Source: Breoghania sp037026715 (GTDB taxonomy: Bacteria; Pseudomonadota; Alphaproteobacteria; Rhizobiales; Stappiaceae). From it: a stretch of 64,000 bases of DNA. The notes beneath the pieces were generated by a model. It had not been told where the DNA came from, did not search any database, and was given only the letters and a program-made list of their open reading frames with translations. Shown here in pieces: positions 53,733-62,806 of this stretch. Location of the stretch: the NCBI RefSeq assembly GCF_037026715.1, contig NZ_JBANCG010000015.1:10200-74199 (forward strand). Direction: 5' to 3'. The translations under genes and the position numbers were made by a program. Within the stretch, counting starts at the first letter, position 1. Every line of letters begins with the position of its first letter.

Positions 53733-55127
53733 CTAGACGGCGGGCGCGACCGGGATCTTCACGGCCGTTTCGGGGGCGGGCCAGTCGACGAGCTTGCCGG
53801 GGTTCATCAGGCCGTACGGGTCGGCGGCCGCCTTGAAATCGGGCTGCGGCGCATCGATCCGCTTCCAGCCGGCGCCGTCGAGCCGCCAGGTGTGCGGGTT
53901 GGATACGGACGCGCCGATGGCGTCCAGTTTCTCGATCATCGCAAAGAGACGCTCGCGGCCGGAGTAGCGCACCAGCGGAAGGGCGGAGGCGCCGACGCGG
54001 CCGAACCGGCGCTGGAATTCCAGATGGGTGATGAACTCGTCGGGAAAGGCGCGGGCGGCCGCCTCGATCACCGCGAGGTCGTTGTCCGGCGGATAGCGCA
54101 CCTGCAGGTAGGTGAAGGACGGGTCGGCCCGCATCGCATGCAGGGTCGTGTGGTTCCAGGTGTATTCGTAAAGCGGCGGCATGGCGCCAATGGCGGAAAA
54201 GGCCGCCGCGTCCGTCTCCTCGGCGTTGCGCTCGAAGACGCATTCGCCTCCGTGCCCCGCGGCGCGCGCCGTGGTGACGGCGGCCTGCGGCTCCGAGACC
54301 ATGACGATCGCCATCGCCGCGCCCTCCGGCACGAGCGGCGAAAGCCGCCTGATCAGCGGTGGAATGCGGGCGTCGTGGATGGACACGAGCTTTCGGGCGA
54401 TGGCGTCGGCCGCCGTCAGCGCCTTGCCGAAGGCCGCGGCCTGCGCGAGCGAGGGAAAGGCGTAGATCCGCTCCGCCCAGGGCTGGATGGGGGCAAGCGG
54501 CATTTCCACCTCGGTGATGATGCCGTTGACGCCATAGGCATGGACGACGCGCATCACGTCGTCGCCGGACAGCTCCAGGATGCGGGGCTCCTCCTCCAGC
54601 GTGACGACTTCGGCCGACAGAACCGCGCCGCGATCGGAGATCTGGCCCCAGGTGCAGCTGCCGATGCCGCCGGCCCCGCCGGCAAGAAAGCCGCCGATGG
54701 TCGCGCTCTGGCGTGTGGAGGGGTGGAAGCGCAGCTCCCAGCCGGTGGGCTTTAGCGCGCGGTCGATCTCCAGCATCGTCGCACCCGCCTCGATGCGCGC
54801 GACACCGGGTTTCACGCGGACCAGCCGGTCGAGGCCGGTCATGTCGAGCACCACGCCGCCGGCCAGCGGCACGGCCTGGCCGTAATTGCCGGTGCCGCCG
54901 CCGCGCACCGTCAGCGGCAACCGGGCCTTCGCTGCCGCAGCCGCCACCCGCAGCAGGTCCCGCTTGTCGCGCGGGCGCACGACGATATCCGCGACGCGGC
55001 CTTCCAGCTCGCTTCTCAGGATCGGCGAGAACCAGAAGAAATCCCGGCTCTTGATCCTGAGGGTTGCCGCGTCGTCGTCGAATGGAATGCCGTCGATCTC
55101 AGAGCGGAACGTGGTCAGACTGTCCAT
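53733..55127 (-). CDS. FAD-binding oxidase/dehydrogenase, GlcD-like
   Basis: This 464-residue protein has the FAD_binding_4 (PCMH) fold with PLTVRGGGTGNYGQAVP, GGVVLDMTGLDRLV and a STRQSATIGGFLAGGAGGIGS segment. It resembles GlcD/LDH-type flavoenzymes that oxidise 2-hydroxyacids, but the partner subunits GlcE and GlcF are absent. No signal peptide is seen. The Met at 55127 begins the conserved part. It is divergent from the ferredoxin-cyclase gene, 241 bases away, which may indicate a shared promoter region. The substrate is unknown. Confidence 0.87.
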   Translation of the reverse strand: MDSLTTFRSEIDGIPFDDDAATLRIKSRDFFWFSPILRSELEGRVADIVVRPRDKRDLLRVAAAAAKARLPLTVRGGGTGNYGQAVPLAGGVVLDMTGLDRLVRVKPGVARIEAGATMLEIDRALKPTGWELRFHPSTRQSATIGGFLAGGAGGIGSCTWGQISDRGAVLSAEVVTLEEEPRILELSGDDVMRVVHAYGVNGIITEVEMPLAPIQPWAERIYAFPSLAQAAAFGKALTAADAIARKLVSIHDARIPPLIRRLSPLVPEGAAMAIVMVSEPQAAVTTARAAGHGGECVFERNAEETDAAAFSAIGAMPPLYEYTWNHTTLHAMRADPSFTYLQVRYPPDNDLAVIEAAARAFPDEFITHLEFQRRFGRVGASALPLVRYSGRERLFAMIEKLDAIGASVSNPHTWRLDGAGWKRIDAPQPDFKAAADPYGLMNPGKLVDWPAPETAVKIPVAPAV

Positions 55128-55368
55128 TGCGGGCCCCCGTTTGAGCCATTTAAGCCCGGACTTGACATGCTTAGCAAGAAAGCGGACTCGGAGCCGTTCG
55201 GGAAAGAGCGCGAAGCGGCGCGAAGGACCCGCTCGATGGGGCGTCCCGGCCCGGCCAGCCGACCGCGGCCTGTCGAATATGACGAGACCGCGTGTACCGC
55301 CCGGGCTATTCTGCGTGCCAAGGAAAGCGCGGACATGGCGTGCTGGAACAGGCTTGGAGAGGGTGGGG

Positions 55369-57177
55369 TTGAAAAGAGACGCGGAGAAAGTCGCGCCGAC
55401 GGGACGTGGCGGGCAGGGCGCGGCGCGGACGCCGGGGGCTGGCACGACAGGGCAGCGCCTCAGGCTGGCGGCCGGCCTGATCCTGTTCGCCTTCGTCCTC
55501 ACCCATTTCCTCAATCATGCGCTCGGCAACGTCTCGCTGGCCGTTATGCAGGCAGGTCAGGATCTGCGGTTCGTGATCTGGTCGTCCCTGCCGGGGCAGA
55601 TCCTGCTCTATGGGGCGCTGACGGTTCACGTCGCCCTGGCACTTGCAAAGCTCGCCCGCAGGCGCACGTGGCGCATGCCCGCGTGGGAGGCCACGCAGAT
55701 TGGCCTCGGTCTCGCCGTCACCTGCATCCTCATCAAGCATATCGTCGCCACGCGCGGCGCGATGGCCGCCTTTCACGCCAATGTCGACTATCGCAATGAA
55801 CTCAGCGCACTCTGGACGGGCTACGCCTTCTGGCAATCGGTCTTTCTCTTGATCGTCTGGGCGCATGTCACGCTTGGTCTGCACTACTGGCTGCGGCTGA
55901 AGCGCTGGTATCCGCGCGCGCGGCCCTGGCTTGCGACAGGCGCCGTTCTGGTGCCCACGCTGGCGCTGACCGGCTGGCTGAACGCCGCCCGGCTTCTGGA
56001 GGAGACCGGCGGACTTCGCATCGACATGACGCCGCAACAGCGCGCGGCTCTCGGCGAATGGACCCATCTCGGCCGGTGGGGGCTCGTCGCCGTGCTCGCC
56101 GGTGTGGTGGTGGCGATCGTCGTACGCCGGTTTTCCGACAGGCTCGCCGCCGGCTTCACGATCTCCTATGCCGACGGCCGCCGTGTGCCCGGCCTGCCCG
56201 GATCGACGCTTCTGGAGATCAGCCGCGCCCACGGGATTCCGCATGTGTCCATCTGCGGCGGGCGTGCGCGGTGTTCCACCTGCCGCGTCGAGGTGCTTTC
56301 CGGGGGCGATACGCTGGAGCCGCCCACGGCGTCCGAGCGCACGGTGCTTGCGCGCCTCGGTGCCGGGCCTCAGGTCAGGCTCGCCTGTCAGATCCGCCCC
56401 GCGGCGGATCTCGTCGTGCGGCAGCTGCTCGACGCGGGACGCGGCGGCGCCCACCGGCAAGGCGCCGAGGACCGCTATCGCTGGGGCGTGGAGCGTCCCG
56501 TCACGGTGATGTTCGTCGATCTGCGCGGCTTCACGGCGCTTTCCGAAGGACGCCTGCCCTATGACGTGGTCTTTATTCTCAACCGCTATCTCGACAGTGC
56601 GGCGGCGGCGATCCGCGCCGCCGGCGGGATGATCGACAAGGTGATGGGCGACGGCATCATGGCGCTCTTCGGTGTGGAGACGGGCCGGGAGGAGGGCGCG
56701 CGTCAGGCGCTTGCCGCGGTGTTGTCGCTGGCGACGGCGCTGGAACGGGTCAACGCCGATCTGACCGCGCAGCTCGACGCCCCGCTGCGGCTCGGCGTCG
56801 GCGTGCACACCGGGCCGGCCATTCTCGGCCGCATCGGGCTTGCCGGCGAGGCCGGCGCCGCCGCCCACCTCACCGCCCTCGGTGACACGGTCAACGTGGC
56901 CAGCCGATTGGAGGGCGCCTCCAAGGAACTCGGCGGCTTCGCCGTCATCTCCGCGCAGACGCTTTCCGCCGCCGGAATAGCGAGCCTTGCGCTCGACGGC
57001 GACTGGACGGAGCCGGTGCCGGCCACCCCCCATGCGGTTGCCGTGCGCGGGCGCTCGGAGGCGCTGGAGGTCTGGGCGGTTCGCGATCCGGCGGTCCTGG
57101 CCCACGCCCTTGATTCTGCCGCAACGGTAGTGAGACGTGCGACGTCCATATCGGCATCCGACAGCGTTCGCGGTTGA
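55369..57177 (+). CDS. Adenylate cyclase with cytochrome-b-like membrane anchor and 2Fe-2S ferredoxin domain
   Basis: This protein of about 602 residues has three parts. Residues 33-255 form six membrane helices with histidines fit for heme b (His46/50, His87, His124, His166/172), similar to succinate dehydrogenase anchors. Residues 262-355 are a plant-type ferredoxin domain with Cys296, Cys302, Cys305 and Cys340. Residues 375-602 are a class III cyclase with all key residues: metal Asp384 and Asp428, Lys424 and Thr507 for adenine, Asn509 and Arg513. It resembles the redox-sensing CyaC of Sinorhizobium. The start is probably TTG at 55369 after GGAGAGG, or GTG six bases earlier. Confidence 0.9.
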   Translation: MKRDAEKVAPTGRGGQGAARTPGAGTTGQRLRLAAGLILFAFVLTHFLNHALGNVSLAVMQAGQDLRFVIWSSLPGQILLYGALTVHVALALAKLARRRTWRMPAWEATQIGLGLAVTCILIKHIVATRGAMAAFHANVDYRNELSALWTGYAFWQSVFLLIVWAHVTLGLHYWLRLKRWYPRARPWLATGAVLVPTLALTGWLNAARLLEETGGLRIDMTPQQRAALGEWTHLGRWGLVAVLAGVVVAIVVRRFSDRLAAGFTISYADGRRVPGLPGSTLLEISRAHGIPHVSICGGRARCSTCRVEVLSGGDTLEPPTASERTVLARLGAGPQVRLACQIRPAADLVVRQLLDAGRGGAHRQGAEDRYRWGVERPVTVMFVDLRGFTALSEGRLPYDVVFILNRYLDSAAAAIRAAGGMIDKVMGDGIMALFGVETGREEGARQALAAVLSLATALERVNADLTAQLDAPLRLGVGVHTGPAILGRIGLAGEAGAAAHLTALGDTVNVASRLEGASKELGGFAVISAQTLSAAGIASLALDGDWTEPVPATPHAVAVRGRSEALEVWAVRDPAVLAHALDSAATVVRRATSISASDSVRG

Positions 57178-57534
57178 CCAATCGCGCGTCACGCGAGCCG
57201 TCGCGATGCCTTCTGGAGAGGCGCATTTTGACGCATATGCCCCCGCAGGGCCTCAATTTTCGCCGCCGGATAGGTTCAGGGTGGACCTGTCGGAACGAAC
57301 GCTCCAAGATGCGGGCCTCATGCGCACCAACCGCGACGACAACCCGGATCAGGCACAGGTCCGGGACAAGCGAACGGGACCGGGATGTGAACCCGGCGCA
57401 AAGCGGTGACGTGGGCAAGGACAAGAACGGTCGCGCCATGCGAGAGCGAAGATCCGACAACGGGTCGAACGGTCCGTGGCGCAGATCGACGACAATGGGA
57501 ACAGAACTGAAATCCAGCCAGGGAGCACCGGGAC
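57178..57534 (+). other. Leader region of the peptide ABC operon
   Basis: About 355 bases between the cyclase gene and the binding-protein gene. Short open frames are rich in Arg and Ser without recognisable content. The end carries CAGGGAG, the ribosome-binding site of the next gene. No clear promoter pair or terminator was assigned. Confidence 0.45.
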
Positions 57535-59124
57535 ATGCGAATTCGCAACGCCGCCCTTGCGGCGGGCATCGCCGCCGCCTTGCTTGCCGCCGCGCCGGCC
57601 AGCGCCAAGACCTTCAAATATGCCTTCCAGGGCGTGCTCAACACGCTCGAGCCTTACGCGCTCAACGAGACCTTCACGCTGGGCACGCTCGGCAACGTCT
57701 ATGAGGGGCTCATCTGGCGCGACAAGGATCTCAAGATCCATCCCGCGCTTGCCGAAAGCTGGGAAGTCATTTCGCCCACCAAGTGGCGCTTCCACCTGCG
57801 CAAGGGCGTGAAGTTCCACAACGGCAACGACTTCAACGCCGACGACGTGGTCTTTTCCGCGAACCGCGTGCGTTCCAAGGGCTCCGACCTCACCAATTAC
57901 CTGAATGCGGACGTGAAGGTGACCAAGGTCGACGACTATACGGTCGACTTCGAACTGCCCGGTCCCAATCCCATCCTGAACTATCAGTGGGAGTTCTGGT
58001 ACATCCTCGACAAGGAATGGACCGAGGAGCACGACGCCGTCTCCGTGACCTCGGCCTCCGACACGAGCCCGAATTACGCGGCCCTTCACGCCAACGGCAC
58101 CGGCCCCTACAAGGTGGTCAGCCACGAGGCCGGCGTGAAGACGGTGTTCGAGAAGAACGAGAACTACTGGGGCAAGGTTGAGGGCAACGCCGACCGGGTG
58201 GAATTCACGCCCATCACCCAGGACGCGACCCGTGTCGCAGCGCTCCTGTCGGGCGAGATGGACCTCGTTTATCCCATTCCGGTGCAGGACATTCCCCGCG
58301 TCGACGGCAACCAGGGCACCCGGGCGATGACCGGGCCTGAGCTGAGGACCATCTTCCTCGGCATGGACCAGCGTCGCGACGAGCTTCTGTACTCCAACGT
58401 CAAGGGCAAGAACCCGTTCAAGGACGTGCGCGTGCGCAAGGCCTTCTATCAGGCGATCGACGAGAACGCGATCGTCAAGAAGGTGATGCGCGGGCTGGCC
58501 ACCCCTTCCGCGCTGATGATCTCGCCGTTCCTTTATGATCGTGCGGGCGAGTTCAAGCGGTATCCGTATGATCCCAAGGCGTCCAAGGCGCTGCTGGCGG
58601 AGGCCGGCTATCCGGACGGGTTCGAGGTCGGCATGGACTGCCCGAACGACCGCTACGTCAACGACGAGGCGATCTGCCAGGCCGTGACCGCCTATCTGGC
58701 GCGCGTCGGCATCAAGGTGGATCTGAACGCCCAGCCCAAGGCGAAATATTTCGCCAAGATCCTGGCCTCGGGCGGCTACGACACCTCGTTCTACCTGCTC
58801 GGCTGGACGCCGTCGTCCTTCGACGCCCACAACGTCCTGTCCTCGCTGATGAACTGCCGCGACGATTCCGGCGCCGGCTCGCCCTTCAACAATGGCGGCT
58901 GGTGCGATGAGGAAATCGACAAGCTCACCGCCAAGATCCTTGTCGAGAACGACAAGAAGAAGCGCGACGAGATGATCTACGAGGCGTTCAAGAAGGCGAA
59001 TGACGACGTCCGCTACATCCCGCTGCACCAGCAGGGGCTGGCCTGGGGCGTGTCCGACAAGGTCGACGTGGCCCAGCGCGCCGACAACGTCCTGAGTTTC
59101 CGCTACGTGGACGTGAAGGAATAG
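57535..59124 (+). CDS. Peptide/oligosaccharide-type ABC transporter substrate-binding protein (family 5)
   Basis: This 529-residue protein has a Sec signal peptide (1-24, ending ASA-KTF). It is a family 5 (DppA/OppA-type) solute-binding protein, with VYEGLIWRDKDLKIHPALAESW, WRFHLRKGVKFHNG and DDVVFSANRV near the N-terminus. It has no lipobox, so it is free in the periplasm. It heads an operon with both permeases and both ATPases and sets the substrate choice, likely di- or oligopeptides or related compounds. Confidence 0.94.
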   Translation: MRIRNAALAAGIAAALLAAAPASAKTFKYAFQGVLNTLEPYALNETFTLGTLGNVYEGLIWRDKDLKIHPALAESWEVISPTKWRFHLRKGVKFHNGNDFNADDVVFSANRVRSKGSDLTNYLNADVKVTKVDDYTVDFELPGPNPILNYQWEFWYILDKEWTEEHDAVSVTSASDTSPNYAALHANGTGPYKVVSHEAGVKTVFEKNENYWGKVEGNADRVEFTPITQDATRVAALLSGEMDLVYPIPVQDIPRVDGNQGTRAMTGPELRTIFLGMDQRRDELLYSNVKGKNPFKDVRVRKAFYQAIDENAIVKKVMRGLATPSALMISPFLYDRAGEFKRYPYDPKASKALLAEAGYPDGFEVGMDCPNDRYVNDEAICQAVTAYLARVGIKVDLNAQPKAKYFAKILASGGYDTSFYLLGWTPSSFDAHNVLSSLMNCRDDSGAGSPFNNGGWCDEEIDKLTAKILVENDKKKRDEMIYEAFKKANDDVRYIPLHQQGLAWGVSDKVDVAQRADNVLSFRYVDVKE

Positions 59125-59341
59125 GGGCGGCGGACCTTTCCGCCCCCTTCGCATCCGCGAATTTGCCGCTTGCTCCCTTCTTCCCTCGCTTCGCGGGGCC
59201 CGAGGGGCGTGAAGCGGCAGGTTCGCGGCAACTGGCTGAGCCCTTCTCCCTCCGTCGGCCCGCGCCGACACTGGCCCCCGCGAAGGGGCCAGAGAAGGGC
59301 GGCCCATTCCCGTTTCCGGCGAACCGCATCAGGATCCCTCC

Positions 59342-60322
59342 ATGCTCGCCTTCATTATCCGGCGTCTTCTGCAGGCCATTCTCGTCATGCTGGCCGTGGC
59401 GCTGATCGCTTTCACCCTGTTTCGTTTCGTCGGCGACCCGGTCAACCAGATGGTCGGTCAGGACACCACGCCCGCCCAGCGCGCGGAGCTGCGCGAACGC
59501 CTCGGGCTGAACGACCCCGTCCCCGTCCAGTTCGCCCGCTTCATCGCCAACGCCGCGCGCTTCGACTTCGGCCGCTCCTATCAGTTCAAGCAGCCCGTGG
59601 CCGAACTCATCGGCTCGCGCCTGCCGGCGACCTTCGAGCTGTCCTTCGTGTCCGCCCTCTTCGCGCTTCTCGTCGGCATTCCGATGGGCGTCTATACGGG
59701 GCTCAATCGGTCTTCGATCCTGTCCAAGCTGTTCCTGACGATCTCGCTGATCGGCATCTCGCTGCCGACCTTCTTCATCGGCATCCTGCTGATCTTCGTC
59801 TTTTCCGTGACGCTGCAATGGCTGCCGAGCTTCGGGCGCGGCGAGGTGGTGGATCTGGGTTTCTGGACGACGGGGCTGCTGACCGTTTCCGGCCTCAAGG
59901 CCATCATCATGCCGGCGATCACCCTCGGCCTTTTCCAGATGACGCTGATCATGCGGCTGGTGCGCTCCGAAATGCTGGAAGTGATCCGCGCCGACTACAT
60001 CAAGTTCGCCCGCGCGCGCGGGCTGCCGGACCGCATCGTCCATTTCCGCCACGCGCTGAAGAACACGCTGGTGCCGGTCATCACCATCACCGGCCTGCAG
60101 CTCGGCTCCATCATCGCGTTCGCCATCATCACCGAGACGGTGTTCCAGTGGCCGGGCATGGGCCTGTTGTTTCTGCAGGCCGTGCAGAACGTCGATATCC
60201 CGATCATGGCGGCCTACCTGATGCTGATCGCCTTCGTCTTCGTGGTGATCAACCTGATTGTCGACATCCTCTATTTCGTGGTCGATCCGAGGCTCCGCGT
60301 GGAGCGGGCGGTGCAATCATGA
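59342..60322 (+). CDS. ABC transporter permease, DppB/OppB type
   Basis: This 326-residue inner-membrane protein starts MLAFIIRRLLQAILVMLAVA and has the DppB pattern of one N-terminal helix, a periplasmic loop and five more helices. The EAA-type loop is visible as EMLEVIRADYIKFARARGLP. It lies 217 bases after the binding protein. Its stop overlaps the GNAT start as ATGA. Confidence 0.95.
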   Translation: MLAFIIRRLLQAILVMLAVALIAFTLFRFVGDPVNQMVGQDTTPAQRAELRERLGLNDPVPVQFARFIANAARFDFGRSYQFKQPVAELIGSRLPATFELSFVSALFALLVGIPMGVYTGLNRSSILSKLFLTISLIGISLPTFFIGILLIFVFSVTLQWLPSFGRGEVVDLGFWTTGLLTVSGLKAIIMPAITLGLFQMTLIMRLVRSEMLEVIRADYIKFARARGLPDRIVHFRHALKNTLVPVITITGLQLGSIIAFAIITETVFQWPGMGLLFLQAVQNVDIPIMAAYLMLIAFVFVVINLIVDILYFVVDPRLRVERAVQS

Positions 60323-60831
60323 CCGCGCCCGGTTCCCGCACCGCCGACCTTTCCTTCCGCGCCATCGAAGCGGATGACCTGCCCGCCCTTGCCGCGCTCT
60401 GGCACGAGGCCTGGCGCGCCGGTCACGCCTCCTTTGCCTCACCCGAACTGACGCGCGCCCGCACGCCGGAACGGTTTCTCGCCCGGCTGCAACCCTTTGC
60501 CGGGGGCGGCCTCGTCGCCTGGCTCGATGGCGCGATCGCGGGCTTTGCCTATTGGGACGGCGCCGAGCTCGACCAGTTCCATGTCGGCGCAAATGCGCGC
60601 GGCACCGGCCTTGCCGCCCGGCTGATGGCCGCGGCCGAAGCCGCAATGGCCGCAGACGGCGTGACCTCGGCCCATCTCTTCTGCGCCGAAGGCAATGCGC
60701 GCGCGCACCGCTTCTATCAAAAGGCCGGCTGGCGCGACGCCGGGCTGGAAGCCACCCGCGTATCCGACGGCGCCGGCGGCTGGCTTCCCGTCACCTGCCA
60801 CCGTTTCGTCAAGGAGCTTGCGTGCGCATGA
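60319..60831 (+). CDS. GNAT-family N-acetyltransferase
   Basis: This 170-residue enzyme has the GNAT fold. The acetyl-CoA loop is VGANARGTGLAARLM at about 96-110, and the C-terminal part has NARAHRFYQKAGWR. It is linked to both neighbours by ATGA overlaps (60319-60322 with the DppB-type gene, 60828-60831 with the DppC-type gene), so it must be made together with the permeases. GNAT enzymes acetylate amines or amino acids. Here it may modify the imported compound; this is inference. Confidence 0.9.
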   Translation: MTAPGSRTADLSFRAIEADDLPALAALWHEAWRAGHASFASPELTRARTPERFLARLQPFAGGGLVAWLDGAIAGFAYWDGAELDQFHVGANARGTGLAARLMAAAEAAMAADGVTSAHLFCAEGNARAHRFYQKAGWRDAGLEATRVSDGAGGWLPVTCHRFVKELACA

Positions 60832-61775
60832 CCGACACCCCTTCCGATACCGAAGCGAAGGCGCCGGGCCTCATGGCGCGGGTCGCCGACAGCGACATCC
60901 TGCATTCCTTTCTCGCCTCCAAGGTCACGGTGGTCGCGGCGCTTGTGGCGCTGGCCTTCTTCATCGGCGCGGCCTTTGCCCCGTGGATCGCACCGCACAA
61001 TCCGTTCGATCTGGCGAGCGTCGACCTGATGGATTCCCTGCTGCCGCCGGCCTGGCAGCCCGATGGCGACATGCGCTTCCTGCTCGGCACCGACGATCAG
61101 GGCCGCGATATCTTCTCCACCATCCTCTACGGCGCGCGCATCTCCATCGGCGTCGGCATCGTCTCCGTCCTCTTCGCCGCCGCGCTCGGCATCACGCTCG
61201 GGCTCATCGCGGGCTATGCGGGCGGGCGGATCGACGCCTTCATCATGCGGCTTGCCGAAGTCCAGCTCACCTTTCCCGCGATCCTGATCGCGCTGCTGGT
61301 GGACGGTGCGGTGCGCGGCATTTTCGGCAACCTGAACCGCGAGCATTCCGCCTTCTGGATCCTGGTCTTTTCCATCGGGCTTAGTTTCTGGGTGCAATAC
61401 GCGCGCACGGTGCGCGGCTCCACCATGGTGGAGCGCAACAAGGAATACGTGCAGGCGGCAAGGCTCATCGGCATCCGCCCCGGGCTGATCATGTTGCGCC
61501 ACGTGCTGCCCAACGTGATGAGCCCGGTGCTGGTGATCGCCACCATCAACCTGGCGCTCGCCGTCATCACCGAGGCGACGCTCAGCTATCTCGGCGTCGG
61601 CGTGCCGCCGACCCAGCCCTCGCTCGGCACGCTTGTGCGTATCGGCAACGACTTCCTGTTCTCCGGCGAATGGTGGATCGCCATCTTTCCCGGCATCGCG
61701 CTCGCCGTTCTGGTGCTCGCCGTCAATCTCATCGGCGACTGGCTGCGCGATGCGCTCAACCCGAGGCTGAGGTGA
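60828..61775 (+). CDS. ABC transporter permease, DppC/OppC type
   Basis: This 315-residue membrane protein pairs with the DppB-type subunit. It has the DppC features LLGTDDQGRDIFSTILYGARIS and the EAA loop with EYVQAARLIGIRPGLIMLRH. The N-terminal cytoplasmic part is short. The ATG at 60828 overlaps the GNAT stop. It lies 5 bases before the first ATPase gene. Confidence 0.95.
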   Translation: MTDTPSDTEAKAPGLMARVADSDILHSFLASKVTVVAALVALAFFIGAAFAPWIAPHNPFDLASVDLMDSLLPPAWQPDGDMRFLLGTDDQGRDIFSTILYGARISIGVGIVSVLFAAALGITLGLIAGYAGGRIDAFIMRLAEVQLTFPAILIALLVDGAVRGIFGNLNREHSAFWILVFSIGLSFWVQYARTVRGSTMVERNKEYVQAARLIGIRPGLIMLRHVLPNVMSPVLVIATINLALAVITEATLSYLGVGVPPTQPSLGTLVRIGNDFLFSGEWWIAIFPGIALAVLVLAVNLIGDWLRDALNPRLR

Positions 61776-61780
61776 GATCC

Positions 61781-62806
61781 ATGAGTGTCCCGCTTCTGTC
61801 CGTGCGCGATCTGCACGTCGAGTTTCCCACCCGCCGCGGCCGGCTGAAGGCGATCGACGGCGTTTCCTTCGATCTGGCGCCCGGCGAGGTGCTGGGCATG
61901 GTCGGCGAGAGCGGGGCGGGCAAGTCGCTCACCGGCGCCGCTGTTATCGGCCTCCTGGAACCACCCGGCCGCATCGCGGGCGGCGAGATCTGGCTGAAGG
62001 GCGAGCGCATCGACAACCTGCCGCGAAAGGCGATGCAGAAGATTCGCGGCCGCCGCGTCGGCATGGTGTTCCAGGACCCGCTGACGAGCCTCAACCCGCT
62101 CTTCACCGTGGGCGAGCAGATCGTCGAGACGATCATGACGCATCTGCCCGTGTCCGCGCGCGAGGCGCGCGACCGGGCGGTGGGGCTGCTGGAGGCCGTC
62201 GGTATTCCCGCCGCCTCCAGGCGCCTGACCGCCTATCCGCACCAGTTCTCCGGCGGCATGCGCCAGCGTGTCGTCATCGCGCTGGCGCTGTGCGCGGAGC
62301 CCGAACTGGTCATCGCGGACGAACCCACGACCGCGCTCGACGTCTCCGTGCAGGCGCAGATCATCGACGTTCTGAAGGAACTTTGCCGGGCGCGCGGCGC
62401 CTCCGTTATCCTGATCACCCACGACATGGGCGTGATCGCGGAGACGGCCGACCGGGTGGCGGTGATGTACTCCGGCCGCATCGCCGAGATCGGCCCGGTC
62501 GCGCAGGTGGTCAAGGCACCGCACCATCCCTACACGGTGGGGCTGATGGGCTCGATCCCGAGCCTCAACGGATCGGTCGACCGGCTGGTGCAGATCCCGG
62601 GTTCCATGCCGCGTCTCGACGCGATCCCGCCGGGCTGCGCCTTCAATCCGCGCTGCCCGCACGCCTTCGAGCGTTGCCGTGTCGAGCGGCCCGAGCCGAT
62701 GGCGATGGACGGTGCGCGCGTCGCCTGCTGGCTTCACGAGGCCGGCGGCGAAATGCAAGCAGGTGCGGAACCCTCTCTGACAGGCCGCGCGGGAGACGGG
62801 CGATGA
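61781..62806 (+). CDS. ABC transporter ATP-binding protein, DppD/OppD type
   Basis: This 341-residue ATPase has Walker A (GESGAGKS), Q-loop, signature (FSGGMRQRV), Walker B (LVIADEPTTALD) and H-loop (LITHDMG). The C-terminal oligopeptide region has PGCAFNPRCPHAFERC, where family members carry conserved cysteines (an Fe-S site in some). The start is at 61781, 5 bases after the permease. The stop overlaps the next gene as ATGA. Confidence 0.95.
   Translation: MSVPLLSVRDLHVEFPTRRGRLKAIDGVSFDLAPGEVLGMVGESGAGKSLTGAAVIGLLEPPGRIAGGEIWLKGERIDNLPRKAMQKIRGRRVGMVFQDPLTSLNPLFTVGEQIVETIMTHLPVSAREARDRAVGLLEAVGIPAASRRLTAYPHQFSGGMRQRVVIALALCAEPELVIADEPTTALDVSVQAQIIDVLKELCRARGASVILITHDMGVIAETADRVAVMYSGRIAEIGPVAQVVKAPHHPYTVGLMGSIPSLNGSVDRLVQIPGSMPRLDAIPPGCAFNPRCPHAFERCRVERPEPMAMDGARVACWLHEAGGEMQAGAEPSLTGRAGDGR

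Noticed and set aside
55306..57192. A 628-codon open frame on the minus strand opposite the cyclase
   Set aside because: It is antisense to a protein with all catalytic residues intact and shows only compositional bias.
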